From: Microvirga vignae
Lineage (GTDB): Bacteria > Pseudomonadota > Alphaproteobacteria > Rhizobiales > Beijerinckiaceae
Assembly: GCF_001017175.1 (NCBI RefSeq)
Contig: NZ_LCYG01000023.1
Span: 113,473 to 177,472 of the forward strand
Reading direction: 5' to 3'
DNA: 64,000 nucleotides
Shown here in pieces: positions 16,330 through 25,195 of this stretch; position 1 is the first letter of the stretch; each line of letters begins with the position of its first letter. The notes under the pieces are model-generated. The model had not been told where the DNA came from and did no database searches. It was given only the letters and a program-made list of their open reading frames with translations. Both the position numbers and the translations under genes were made by a program.

Positions 16330-18484
16330 GACGCCCCCCATTCTTCACGTTGCGGATGTCCTTCTTGGCGGAATCTGTTCGGCCAGCTTCCGCCTCCATC
16401 AGGGAAGCAACCTCCTCTCCAGACAAGAAGCCCAACCGCTCAAGGGCGTCAGCCACCCTGTTCAGAGCGCCAAGGCGCTCGGTCAGGATCACGGTGGCCC
16501 GTTCGGCGGCTTCATCAAGCCGCTCTTTCACAGACGCTATCACGCCCGGAATTGCCGCGAAGTTGTCGGCTGCGGTCTGCTCAATGTACACGCTTCCAAT
16601 CGTGCCGAGGCCATAATGCAGTTCGATCGCTCGGGCGATGGCGGTCGCCCGTGCCAGATCGGAGTCTGGGATGGCTCCTGCCCCAATGCTGACGTCGCCG
16701 ATGATCAGCCGCTCGGCAACCCGTCCCGCCAATAGCAACGTCATAGCGTCCTCGAGCTTCTGCAGAGTGGCGGAACCGTCAAGATCGCCCTCAAGTTCGG
16801 TAATGCCGCCGCCATCATGAAGCGAAACCCTGATCAGGGATCCAACTCCGAGTTCCCGGCTGATGACTGCATGGCCCGCTTCATGTACCGCAACACGGCG
16901 CCTAACCTCCTTTTTCATCGGCTGCCGCTTGGCCCTGATTTCGGCAAGCACATCATCAATCGAGAGCAGGCGCTTGGCGCGTCGGGCCGTCCCCTTGGCT
17001 CGGCGAACGAATGCCTCAACGTCCGCGCCGGTCGCTCCCCGGGCTGCCAGCGCCAATGGCATCAGATCGGTATACGCGGGCAAGTCAGTCCCGATGTGAT
17101 GGCGGAAGATTTTGGCCAACGTCGGCGTGTCGGGTTTGCCAATGGCAATTTCCCGATCAAGGCGCCCCGCCCGCTTGATGGCAGCGTCAATCTTGTCAGG
17201 GAAGTTCGTCGCCCCAAGCACGACGACCCCGGGCCGCTCGTCGATCCCGGCCAAAAGTTCGAGGAGCAGGTTCACGATCTGCGTCCAGTATTCGACGTAG
17301 TCGCCTTGCAAGCGGGCGCGATCGGATATGCCGTCGAGCTCGTCGATGAACAGGATGCACGGTGCCAGACGCCTTGCCTGACCAAACGCATTCCGGATTG
17401 CCTGGAGTGTTCCGGACAAATAGCTGGCCGCATTCCAGTCAGCAACGCTGGTTGCGACCAGCGGTACCCGTGCGGTCTTGGCAAGAGCCCGGGCATATTG
17501 GGTCTTCCCTACCCCTGGTGGCCCAGAGAGGAGCAGCCCCTTATGGTCGACAAGCGACCAGTCGATCCGCCCTGCCTTCAGATCGGCAAGGTCGGCCGCC
17601 AGCTCCAGCCCCCAGGTTTTGGCCTCACCGTAGCCATCGAGCTCCTCCAGCGATGGCCCCTCACCAAGATAGTCGGCCTTCTTCGCCACCGCGGCCTCAA
17701 GGAGAGCGATGCAGGCGTCGGCGGATCGGTCAGACCGGAGAGCCAGGGGAAGGTCGGAAATGTCGAGGATGCGGAGGACATCGGGATCGATGTGCCGGGT
17801 TGGAGTCTCGCCTGTGACCGCCTCGACAACAAGGCGCAATGCGCTCTCGTCGAGCTGGGGCATCGCGAGTTGGTATTCGGCCGCACGCATCAGGTCACGA
17901 GGCAGGTGACGCCGCGGGTCAGGCGCCACCCCGAGGATCGGTAGCCGCATGTGCAACGCGAGCGCAACCAGATCATTGTGTTTGTCGGGCCTATCGTCTT
18001 TGTCCGTGCCGTCGCGGGCCAGCAGAAATGCCGCATTGTCTCCATTTCGATTCCTCAGGTCAGTCCCGTAAACCCTCATGTCAGCCGGTAAGGCGCAGGC
18101 CTTCAGGATCGCTTTGGTCGTGGCGACGATATCCGGCGTGTGGGTGGCGAGAACAACGACCGGAGCCTCCCGACGCAGCCGCCGCACGAGGCCGGGTTCA
18201 GCCTCGATGGCGCGAGCTGTTAAAACCGCAACCGCAGCGAGGTCGGGTCGCAGCGAGGTTTCAGCCTGCGAACTCGCTATGTCCGACAGATCGTCGAGAA
18301 GTCTCTCGATTGGGTCGTCCGGGTCCCCAACAGATCGAAGCATAGGCTTGATTTTAGCCCCCTCGTCTCGGGCCAGAATATCAATGAAGGCCCGGGCGAG
18401 CAGATCCGGAGCGTCTCTTCTCTGGGGCGATCTGATGGTGTCGGATGGTGACGATAATTGCTGCGTCTTCGTACGACGGGACAT
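16322..18484 (-). CDS. Soluble FtsH-like AAA+ ATPase with M41 zinc peptidase
   Basis: A 720-residue protein. Residues 1-290 are a unique region rich in short hydrophobic strands, with no transmembrane helix. The AAA+ module has Walker A GPPGVGKT (321-328), Walker B ILFIDELD (near 380) and the second region of homology RAGRLDR. The peptidase M41 domain has the zinc motif HEAGH (534-538) and the likely third ligand in the segment PDSDLARATAIARAIELHYGLG. In FtsH this Asp-containing helix completes the zinc site. True FtsH is anchored by N-terminal membrane helices; their absence suggests a cytosolic processive protease. It is the first gene of a two-gene operon and sits next to a tRNA integration scar, so it is probably island cargo. 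Defence or element maintenance are possible roles; nothing in the sequence decides. Confidence 0.88.
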   Translation of the reverse strand: MSRRTKTQQLSSPSDTIRSPQRRDAPDLLARAFIDILARDEGAKIKPMLRSVGDPDDPIERLLDDLSDIASSQAETSLRPDLAAVAVLTARAIEAEPGLVRRLRREAPVVVLATHTPDIVATTKAILKACALPADMRVYGTDLRNRNGDNAAFLLARDGTDKDDRPDKHNDLVALALHMRLPILGVAPDPRRHLPRDLMRAAEYQLAMPQLDESALRLVVEAVTGETPTRHIDPDVLRILDISDLPLALRSDRSADACIALLEAAVAKKADYLGEGPSLEELDGYGEAKTWGLELAADLADLKAGRIDWSLVDHKGLLLSGPPGVGKTQYARALAKTARVPLVATSVADWNAASYLSGTLQAIRNAFGQARRLAPCILFIDELDGISDRARLQGDYVEYWTQIVNLLLELLAGIDERPGVVVLGATNFPDKIDAAIKRAGRLDREIAIGKPDTPTLAKIFRHHIGTDLPAYTDLMPLALAARGATGADVEAFVRRAKGTARRAKRLLSIDDVLAEIRAKRQPMKKEVRRRVAVHEAGHAVISRELGVGSLIRVSLHDGGGITELEGDLDGSATLQKLEDAMTLLLAGRVAERLIIGDVSIGAGAIPDSDLARATAIARAIELHYGLGTIGSVYIEQTAADNFAAIPGVIASVKERLDEAAERATVILTERLGALNRVADALERLGFLSGEEVASLMEAEAGRTDSAKKDIRNVKNGGRHV

Positions 18485-19259
18485 AGTGATCTCCTTGGCG
18501 CCGTTGCGCCTGCAATGTGCTTGAGATTCGGAAGGTCACGACGCGGGTTGCTGGCTAAAGCCAAGACAATCAAAGGCGCCGGTTTCGAGAGATCATGCCC
18601 GTCATGCACGATGAGCTAGTTACTAGAACAAAACAGGAACTTAAACAAGCTATCCGTAACGCGGGTGCCGATTTACCCACAGCCACAGTTCAGTCCACCT
18701 GAAGCCGAGGTTTGCGATGTGTCGATCAGCGCCGCCGTGGTCTCATCTCACCCTAGCCCTCCTCCGTGGGCCCGCGTGTGGTTTGTCCCCTACGCGCATA
18801 GGCCGCAGATCAACTGCCCTGCGGACCTCCTAAACGGTTGGCGCTACCGGCCGTACATCCAGCGAAATGATCCGCATTCACACGCTGTGTCGTCACCGGC
18901 AAGGCAGCAACCAGCATGAATTAATCTGCAGGATGCACCGGCTAATCCTGCACTCTTCCTGGATTAAAAGTCGTCGAAATTGCCTATTCCAAGGATTAAA
19001 TCTAGTCTTATACCAACATCCCACTACACCACATAGAATAGCTGATTGGTCACAAAACATACCTGCCGCGCTCATGTGATACCTTGTGAGTCATTCTACG
19101 ACGATTAACCATGATATAGTGGCATCGTAATCATCTGCTTGACGATCGGGCGCTATATTGCTGTGTTTTATTCAGATCGATGAAGGCGGTCTCTGGTAAG
19201 ACAAATGGGGAATATTGCTGCAATCTGCCTATTCAGACGAAACCAGGCCAACTCCAATA
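18485..19259. other. Long intergenic region upstream of protease operon
   Basis: About 775 bp with no convincing gene. The part next to 18485 must carry the promoter of the minus-strand protease operon. From about 18900 to 19200 the base composition turns AT-rich. TGCAGGAT and ATCCTGCA (near 18928-18953) form an inverted repeat, and GGATTAAA occurs twice (18960 and 18992). These could be protein-binding repeats or the decayed edge of an element. A short frame at 18665-18919 is proline-rich and unsupported. Confidence 0.35.
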
Positions 19260-19928
19260 ATGTGGTCGATAGGTCCGAAGACTGCAGCGCAATTAGAGGA
19301 TCCGCCCATGCGACGGATGGCGTGCAATATGTCGGGTTCGACCTTAGCCGAAAACCGCCCCGGCTTCTCATCGTTCAAGACCGGCAGCGACCCAATTCAC
19401 TATCAGCACAGATGGCATCGTGATGCGCTGATCCAGTTGACCCTTGATCCCACGATCACAGCTCTTCGACGTATCTCAGATCCGGTTTCGGGCCTGCCCA
19501 GCGAAATCTCTGGTGCGCTGATCGCCTTCCATGGATCCGCCCCCGTGCTGGTTGGACTTGCGGATCAGGCCATCGAGGTGAAGCCCAGCGTCGTGAGCGG
19601 CTTGCCGTTTGTGGCCCTTACACGTCAGGAGATCCGCACGGACCCTCGGGTGACGACGGCGCGGACAATCTGGTCCACCCGGGCCATTCAGGTCGCCCCT
19701 GGCGATCGCATCCGCATCCTCCAACGGCTCACCAATCAGCCGGCCGGACTGCCGATCCTGACCTTACAGGAGGAAGTCCGATCATCTGCCGAAGATCCGA
19801 TCAACTGCATCCTTGCCCTGGTCTGCGATGGCCTCCTCTCGATTGATGCGAGCAGGCATCTCACGCCAGAAACGATCGTCAGCCGCTGTGAAATGCCCTC
19901 ACGAGACCACACCGGCGCCGGCCCCTGA
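19260..19928 (+). CDS. TnsA-like protein lacking catalytic residues
   Basis: A protein of about 222 residues from the ATG at 19260 (an ATG at 19308 is also possible; no strong ribosome binding site). The middle reads HYQHRWHRDALIQLTLDPTI, resembling the TnsA start of the nuclease fold (normally ES-x-x-ERD-x(n)-DP). Later comes QAIEVKP, which matches the TnsA strand carrying the catalytic Lys (AIAVKP in the tnsA product at 21306). The C-terminus INCILALVCDGLLSIDASRH plus LTPETIV parallels the winged-helix end of that protein (HALIRLIKSRRLLLTHHERI plus TPRTLV). The catalytic Glu and Asp positions are not conserved (QHRWH; IAFHG). So it looks like a catalytically dead TnsA relative, perhaps a subunit or regulator. 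This is remote similarity judged by eye. Confidence 0.5.
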   Translation: MWSIGPKTAAQLEDPPMRRMACNMSGSTLAENRPGFSSFKTGSDPIHYQHRWHRDALIQLTLDPTITALRRISDPVSGLPSEISGALIAFHGSAPVLVGLADQAIEVKPSVVSGLPFVALTRQEIRTDPRVTTARTIWSTRAIQVAPGDRIRILQRLTNQPAGLPILTLQEEVRSSAEDPINCILALVCDGLLSIDASRHLTPETIVSRCEMPSRDHTGAGP

Positions 19929-21305
19929 ACTCTCGAAGCCTAGAACTTTCTTGGTCTGGAACGAGCGGTTGTAGCCATTGGAAGCTAAGCATCCGATCTG
20001 CATGCACTCCACCGCTATCGCAGAGTCCAAGTGACCTAGCGTTTCAGGTTCAATCCGGCAGACAGGGGAAGAAGCAGGCTACAACCTCATCCTCTACCCG
20101 ACGGCACGTGATCGCATGTTTGTCGGAGCGCTTCGAAGCCAGGAACACGGCCAGAAGGCACTTCGGTAGTGGCATACAGCTATCTTCTCCGTTGGGGTTA
20201 CTGACTTGCCTTGAGCGGCGCAGCACCAGCCAGTGCCGCTCATTCAACCTACAATGCTCGATCAGTCACCACCCACGACCTGCTACGCCCACGTGCAGGC
20301 TCTATTTGCCAGGTCCCCTCCTGAATAGAACGGCATCGGCAGTAGCGTGAATCGTCTTCGCCCGGGCCGCCGTTGAAACAACTGCAGTGACTGGTAGCCA
20401 ACGCCTTCTCAGACCGGTGATCGTGATTGTGCCAAGCAATGCGATGGTGCCCCGAGACGGCCTCGTAAAGCAGTTCCGCCCGACAGCACTGCGGTATGCC
20501 GCGCCGCAAATTCAGCCGGCCCAGTTAACTTCAATTTCTGTGGAAAGCGGGGTCTCGCTCTAAAAGATCTCTTAATTACCAAGAGGTTCGTCCGTCGCCT
20601 CGATGTTGAACTGTGGAGAAGTCACTTGAATGTGCGTCCGATTGGCACTCGGAGGAAAGGCTTCCTTAACGGGTCGCGAATCGAGCCATCTGCGAAAGCA
20701 TTCGTGGCTGCTTCCGCAATTTCCATGAAACCCAAGGGGTTGTGCATGATCGCCCCTCCCATCTGCACTTTTGTTACGCGAGCAAGGACTCAAAATGTGG
20801 AACGAATCAAGTCCGATCCTAAGGAAATTATCCGAGCCCAGCACAGGGAAAATTAGCGAATCGATGTCACATTAACCCGACTAAGTGACTCAAAAGACTC
20901 AGCTTTTCGAATCCAACGCGAGACAGCCATTGCCCCGGCGGTGGCACACCAAGGAGAACTAGTATGCGTATGGGAAGCGCCCTTCCCCAAGGCCCATAGG
21001 ACGCACAAAACAAAACGCGCGATCCTGGCAGACCGCGCGCTTGCTTTAGACTGATCCCCTCCGAAGGCCAACAGGTTCGCAGCCAAAAACCTTCGGAGAA
21101 AACCCCAATCCTTCTGGTTTGCTTAACAACCTGGAAGGGTGATGCGCGGGCATTGCTCGCGAATCCACCACAGTGTTCCACGGATCCTTGCGGCCTGCAA
21201 TTGGCATCCCCGGACACGGATCGGTCTGAAGATTCCCTCCCCAATCAGAGATCGCAACACCCACTGCCGTGCGGGTGAACGACCTCGCATGCTTAGAAGT
21301 CAGAC
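19929..21305. other. 1.4 kb region without clear genes upstream of the Tn7-like operon
   Basis: Open frames here are short and their translations look non-coding. In Tn7 the end nearest tnsA carries the transposase binding sites, so one end of the element should lie here. TGTCAC at 20865, followed by ATTAACCCGACTAAGTGACT, has the TGTCA start seen at ends of this transposase class, but I found no matching inverted copy. GCGCGCGATC...GACCGCGCGC around 21016-21041 forms a GC-rich hairpin followed by TTGCTTT, which could be a terminator. Confidence 0.35.
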
Positions 21306-21983
21306 ATGATCGAATTTGATACTGAATGCCGGCACCTGCCGGAACCCAGCCGTGCCACCCGCACGATTCCGGCAAGTTCAAGAGGATCCCTCGTTGGCGA
21401 ATTGGTCGCCGGAACGGGCGTTGGACGTGTAATGGTGTATGAGAGCGGGCTTGAGTTGAAGACCCTGCTCCTGCTCATCACGGACCCCGATGTCGTCGAT
21501 GTATGGGATCAGCCTCCTGCAGTCTCCTATGTTGACCCTGCGGGAAAGGAGCGCTCGCACACCTTCGACTTCTTGGCCACCATGATCGACGGCTCCAAGA
21601 GAGCCATCGCCGTCAAACCGTATGAGCGTGTTCAAAAGATCGACTTCGAGTCGACACTGCGCCTGATTGGGAGACAGTTGCCAGACGGCTATGCTCACCA
21701 GATTTGTCTTGTAACGGAGCAGGAGCTTGACCCGATTGCCGTCCATAATGCGGAACTGTTTCACGACTACCGCGAACCCGACAAAGAGGCCGACCAGGCA
21801 GCCCTTTCCGTGACAGCGAAGTTAGTGGGCGCTGCCCGCCTGGATGAACTCAGCGCCTTTATAGGACTCGGCCCTCGGGGTCTGCACGCCCTCATCCGTC
21901 TCATCAAAAGCCGCCGTCTTCTCCTCACCCACCACGAGCGCATCACCCCGCGCACGTTGGTCAAGCCTGTGGAGATGCACTAA
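21306..21983 (+). CDS. tnsA: TnsA-like transposon endonuclease
   Basis: A 225-residue protein with the TnsA N-terminal nuclease pattern: VYESGLELKTLLLLITDP (Glu46 or Glu50 as first catalytic acid), VDVWDQPPAVSYV, HTFDFLATMIDG (Asp88) and KRAIAVKPYERV (Lys104). The C-terminal 90 residues form a winged-helix-like end (LSAFIGLGPRGLHALIRLI, ITPRTLV). In Tn7, TnsA cuts the 5' strands at the transposon ends, giving cut-and-paste instead of replicative movement. Its stop overlaps the tnsB start by one base (TAATG), so the genes are translationally coupled. It is the first gene of the operon. Confidence 0.85.
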   Translation: MIEFDTECRHLPEPSRATRTIPASSRGSLVGELVAGTGVGRVMVYESGLELKTLLLLITDPDVVDVWDQPPAVSYVDPAGKERSHTFDFLATMIDGSKRAIAVKPYERVQKIDFESTLRLIGRQLPDGYAHQICLVTEQELDPIAVHNAELFHDYREPDKEADQAALSVTAKLVGAARLDELSAFIGLGPRGLHALIRLIKSRRLLLTHHERITPRTLVKPVEMH

Positions 21984-24124
21984 TGAAACTGCGCCCGGCA
22001 CCCCGTTATCATTTTGATCCGGACGACCGGATCACTATTCATGACGTCCAGTACAGGCCGCTCGGCTCAAACGAAGCAGGCCATGTCCTTATGCGCCTTG
22101 TGGAACCGCTCATCGCCGAGTCACACACGCATGAAGATATCGCGCGATTGATCGACACGCCGCATTTCCATGTTGAGCACCGATACTTCAGCCCTCAAGC
22201 AGCTGAACAGCGCCTGCGTGACGATACGGCACTCTTCTCGACCCGGCCTGAGTCGGTTCAGAAGCGTGCATTCTGGCGTGAGCTTTGGGTCGACGCATTC
22301 AATCTTCTCTATGAAAGGAAGATTGTTAAGAAGACTGGGTCATCGATCGACGAGCACAAGCTTCTACTAACCGGTACAGTCGTCCAGTTGCTCAAGGAGC
22401 GTCGCGGAAGCAATAAAAGATCTCATACCTTCAATTCTCTTCAAATGCGGGACCCGCCGTCCGGCAAAAGTATCCTGGATTGGATGCGCGACTACGAGGC
22501 AGGCGGTCTGCTCGCGCTTTGCGATGACCTTCCGAGGTCAGGCAATCGCAGGGAGCGATTAGAAGATGAAGAAGCCGCCCTTCTTGCGCGCGAGGTGCGT
22601 GGTTACATGAAGCGTGGTGGGCCCGAAAAGTCGCAGATCCTGAAAAACGTCAAGAATGCCTTTAACGCTAGAAATGAGGAACGCAAAGCACAGGGACTGC
22701 CCCCACTCGCAATTCCGTCTAGAAACAAGGTCTACGCAGAGATCAACGCCCTTGATCCATTCCAAGTCTGTTGCGCCCGCTATGGCCTCGAGAAGGCTCT
22801 CAAAAAGTTTCGACCGGTGGGAAAGGGGCTAGAAGTCACCCGTCCGCTTCAGCGTGTCGAGATGGATGAGTGGCAAGTCGACCTAGTCACGCTCGCGATT
22901 GAAACCGGCGTTTATGAGATCATGTCGCCGGAGGAGAGGAAAAAGATCGAAAAAGTCCGACGGTGGCTGACGGTTGCGGTTGATTGTTGCACAGAAGTGA
23001 TCCTCGCAATGCGCCTCTCGCCGACCCCTTCGGCAGCAGTTTCAATCGCTACCCTCGAAATGATCACCGAAGATAAAGGCCAATGGGCTGATGCGGTTGG
23101 AGCACTCACACCCTGGGGTCACAGTGGAACACCGATGACTGTTGTGACGGATGGCGGCGTTGGAAAATCCTATGAGTTCCGGCAAAGAGTGACGGATCTC
23201 GGTGGCCGGGTTGAGCGCCCGCCTGCGGGTCAACCCAGTCTCAGGTCACGCGTAGAGCGAACTTTCCGCACCGTCGGAACAGACTTGGTGCCTCGGCTTA
23301 CTGGGCGTACCTTCTCTAACGTCATTCAACGCGATGGCTATCCTTCGGAAGACCGCGCGGGTCTCTTTGATGACGATCTCGCCTTCGCCATCATCCGGTG
23401 GGTCGTTGATATACATCACAATCGGTCCCATGAGGGGCTGAATGGAGCGACGCCTTTCAACGCTTGGCGCAAGGCGGAGGCTGAATGGGGCACTACCCCT
23501 CCACCCGATGCTACGAAGCGTAGGCTTGTTTTCGGGACGCGACTGAAGTCAACCGTCACCAACGGAGGGATCACTGTCCTAGGCGTTCAGTACCACTCTG
23601 AAGCCCTGCACCGCTGGGCTATCCATCAGCGCAAACGCGAGGTGCAGGTTCGTTGGCACCCCAATGATATTGGCGTCATCTCGGTCGAGTTCGACGGCGG
23701 CTGGCACAATGTCGGAGCCGTTCACGAGACATTCCACGGTGTCAAGGCCGACGAGTGGCTTCCTGCTATCAAGGCATTGCGTGCGAACAACAAGCTCGAA
23801 GCTGAGATCGCCGAACCGATCGTCCGCAAGGCGATCCAGGCAATTCGCGACATGAATGCCGCGGCCGAGAAGCGGGCCGACCTCTCCGTGCCGGACTGGT
23901 CTGCCGAGCGCCTTGAGCGCGAGGAGAACTCCCTCTTCATCGGGTTTCATGTGGCGAAGCTCGGCGGAGACGCCACGAGCCACGTCAGCGCTCAGCCTGC
24001 TACCGGGCTTTTCGCGAACACAATCGAGATCACGCCTCAGTCGATTACAAACTCAATTCCGAACTCCGACAATTCCCCTGAAGCAGTTCGGCCGAAGAAA
24101 TCTGGCAACTGGACGCTGGAGTAA
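21983..24124 (+). CDS. tnsB: TnsB-like DDE transposase
   Basis: A 713-residue Mu/TnsB-type transposase. N-terminal DNA-binding helices come first (residues 1-280, with SGKSILDWMRDYEAGGLLAL). The RNase H-fold catalytic core follows: Asp295 in VEMDEWQVDL, Asp390 in MTVVTDGGVG and Glu425 in SLRSRVERTF, a D-35-E spacing. HNRSHEGLNGATPFNAW is typical of the end of the core. A beta-barrel and a C-terminal tail follow, and the tail probably contacts TnsC. The enzyme joins the 3' ends of the element to target DNA. It sits between tnsA (1 bp overlap) and tnsC (6 bp gap). Confidence 0.92.
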   Translation: MKLRPAPRYHFDPDDRITIHDVQYRPLGSNEAGHVLMRLVEPLIAESHTHEDIARLIDTPHFHVEHRYFSPQAAEQRLRDDTALFSTRPESVQKRAFWRELWVDAFNLLYERKIVKKTGSSIDEHKLLLTGTVVQLLKERRGSNKRSHTFNSLQMRDPPSGKSILDWMRDYEAGGLLALCDDLPRSGNRRERLEDEEAALLAREVRGYMKRGGPEKSQILKNVKNAFNARNEERKAQGLPPLAIPSRNKVYAEINALDPFQVCCARYGLEKALKKFRPVGKGLEVTRPLQRVEMDEWQVDLVTLAIETGVYEIMSPEERKKIEKVRRWLTVAVDCCTEVILAMRLSPTPSAAVSIATLEMITEDKGQWADAVGALTPWGHSGTPMTVVTDGGVGKSYEFRQRVTDLGGRVERPPAGQPSLRSRVERTFRTVGTDLVPRLTGRTFSNVIQRDGYPSEDRAGLFDDDLAFAIIRWVVDIHHNRSHEGLNGATPFNAWRKAEAEWGTTPPPDATKRRLVFGTRLKSTVTNGGITVLGVQYHSEALHRWAIHQRKREVQVRWHPNDIGVISVEFDGGWHNVGAVHETFHGVKADEWLPAIKALRANNKLEAEIAEPIVRKAIQAIRDMNAAAEKRADLSVPDWSAERLEREENSLFIGFHVAKLGGDATSHVSAQPATGLFANTIEITPQSITNSIPNSDNSPEAVRPKKSGNWTLE

Positions 24125-24130
24125 GATCTA

Positions 24131-25195
24131 ATGACCAATTCACCTCCCCCTGTCGAAGTCATGCAGCGCGATCCCGCTGCTGTCATGGAACATCTCCGTG
24201 GTCGCTATGTCCGCACTGATTCCGACGAAACTTTACGTAAGGCATTTGACCCCCTGTTCCGCAGGAATGAGTCAGGCGCAGTGATCCCTGAACCTATGCT
24301 CTTTGGCATAGACCAAGAGACTCGCGGCATTATCGTCACAGGGGCCACCGGAGCAGGCAAATCTACGTTGCTGAAGCGGCTGCTGTCCGAGCATCCAGCC
24401 TTCCCCGGCTTTGGTGTTAAAGGTGCAGAGTGCCGTATCCTGAGTGTCAAGGTCCCTAGTCCCGCGACCTTGAAATCGCTTGGCCTTGAGATCTTGAAGG
24501 CTACGGGATGGAACACCCGGACGAACAGGCCCGAGTGGGCCATTTGGAACGATGTTCACCACCGGCTCATTGCGCTCGGGATCACCGTTCTGCACCTCGA
24601 CGAGGCACAGAATGTTGGGCTGAACCGTAGCACGGACGCAATCAAGCAGATCTGTGCCAATTGGACCAGCCTCCTGCAGCAGCCGAATCCGATCGTCCTA
24701 ATCCTCTCGGGGGTCGAGGAGCTCTTGGATCTCACAAGAACGGACGGCCAGACGTTCCGGCGTTTCCGTAAGATCCACCTCGGGCCGATTTCGGCAGCAG
24801 CTGACGCGAAACGTATGAGTAAGATTGTTTCTGACTATGCTAAGCTGGCCGGGATTGTCCCTCCGTCTGAGGAAGGAGATCTTATCGCTCGCCTCATTCA
24901 TGCTGCCCAGTCGCAGTTTGGCGTTGCGATTGAGATCGCAATCGACGCAATCGAGCAGGCATTGTTCGATGAACAGACATTGTCTGATGAGCAAGCATTG
25001 CCCCCCGGCGACACCCAGCTTTCTGTATCTCACTTCGCTGCTGCTTATGCTCGGCGCGAGGGCTGTGAAATCAAGGACAACGTATTCCTAGCGCGGAATT
25101 GGGCGTCGATCCGCGTCAACGCCTCTCATAATGGAGGCGAAGGAAAGCCGGAAGCGAGTGCAAGCCGCTCGAATAACAAGAAGAAATCTCAATGA
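24131..25195 (+). CDS. tnsC: TnsC/TniB-like AAA+ ATPase
   Basis: A 354-residue ATPase with Walker A GATGAGKST (71-79), Walker B TVLHLDEAQNV, and sensor-1 region IVLILSGVEELLDL. The order of motifs and the phrase HLDEAQ are typical of TnsC/TniB proteins, which polymerise on target DNA and link the target selector (TniQ/TnsD) to the transposase. The tail is rich in Ser, Asn and Lys (NNKKKSQ). Its last four bases overlap the start of the tniQ gene (ATGA), indicating coupled translation. Confidence 0.9.
   Translation: MTNSPPPVEVMQRDPAAVMEHLRGRYVRTDSDETLRKAFDPLFRRNESGAVIPEPMLFGIDQETRGIIVTGATGAGKSTLLKRLLSEHPAFPGFGVKGAECRILSVKVPSPATLKSLGLEILKATGWNTRTNRPEWAIWNDVHHRLIALGITVLHLDEAQNVGLNRSTDAIKQICANWTSLLQQPNPIVLILSGVEELLDLTRTDGQTFRRFRKIHLGPISAAADAKRMSKIVSDYAKLAGIVPPSEEGDLIARLIHAAQSQFGVAIEIAIDAIEQALFDEQTLSDEQALPPGDTQLSVSHFAAAYARREGCEIKDNVFLARNWASIRVNASHNGGEGKPEASASRSNNKKKSQ

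Noticed and set aside
16817..17944. Plus-strand open frame of 375 codons opposite the FtsH-like gene
   Set aside because: The opposite strand carries intact AAA+ motifs; this translation is Pro/Arg/Gln-rich without domains.
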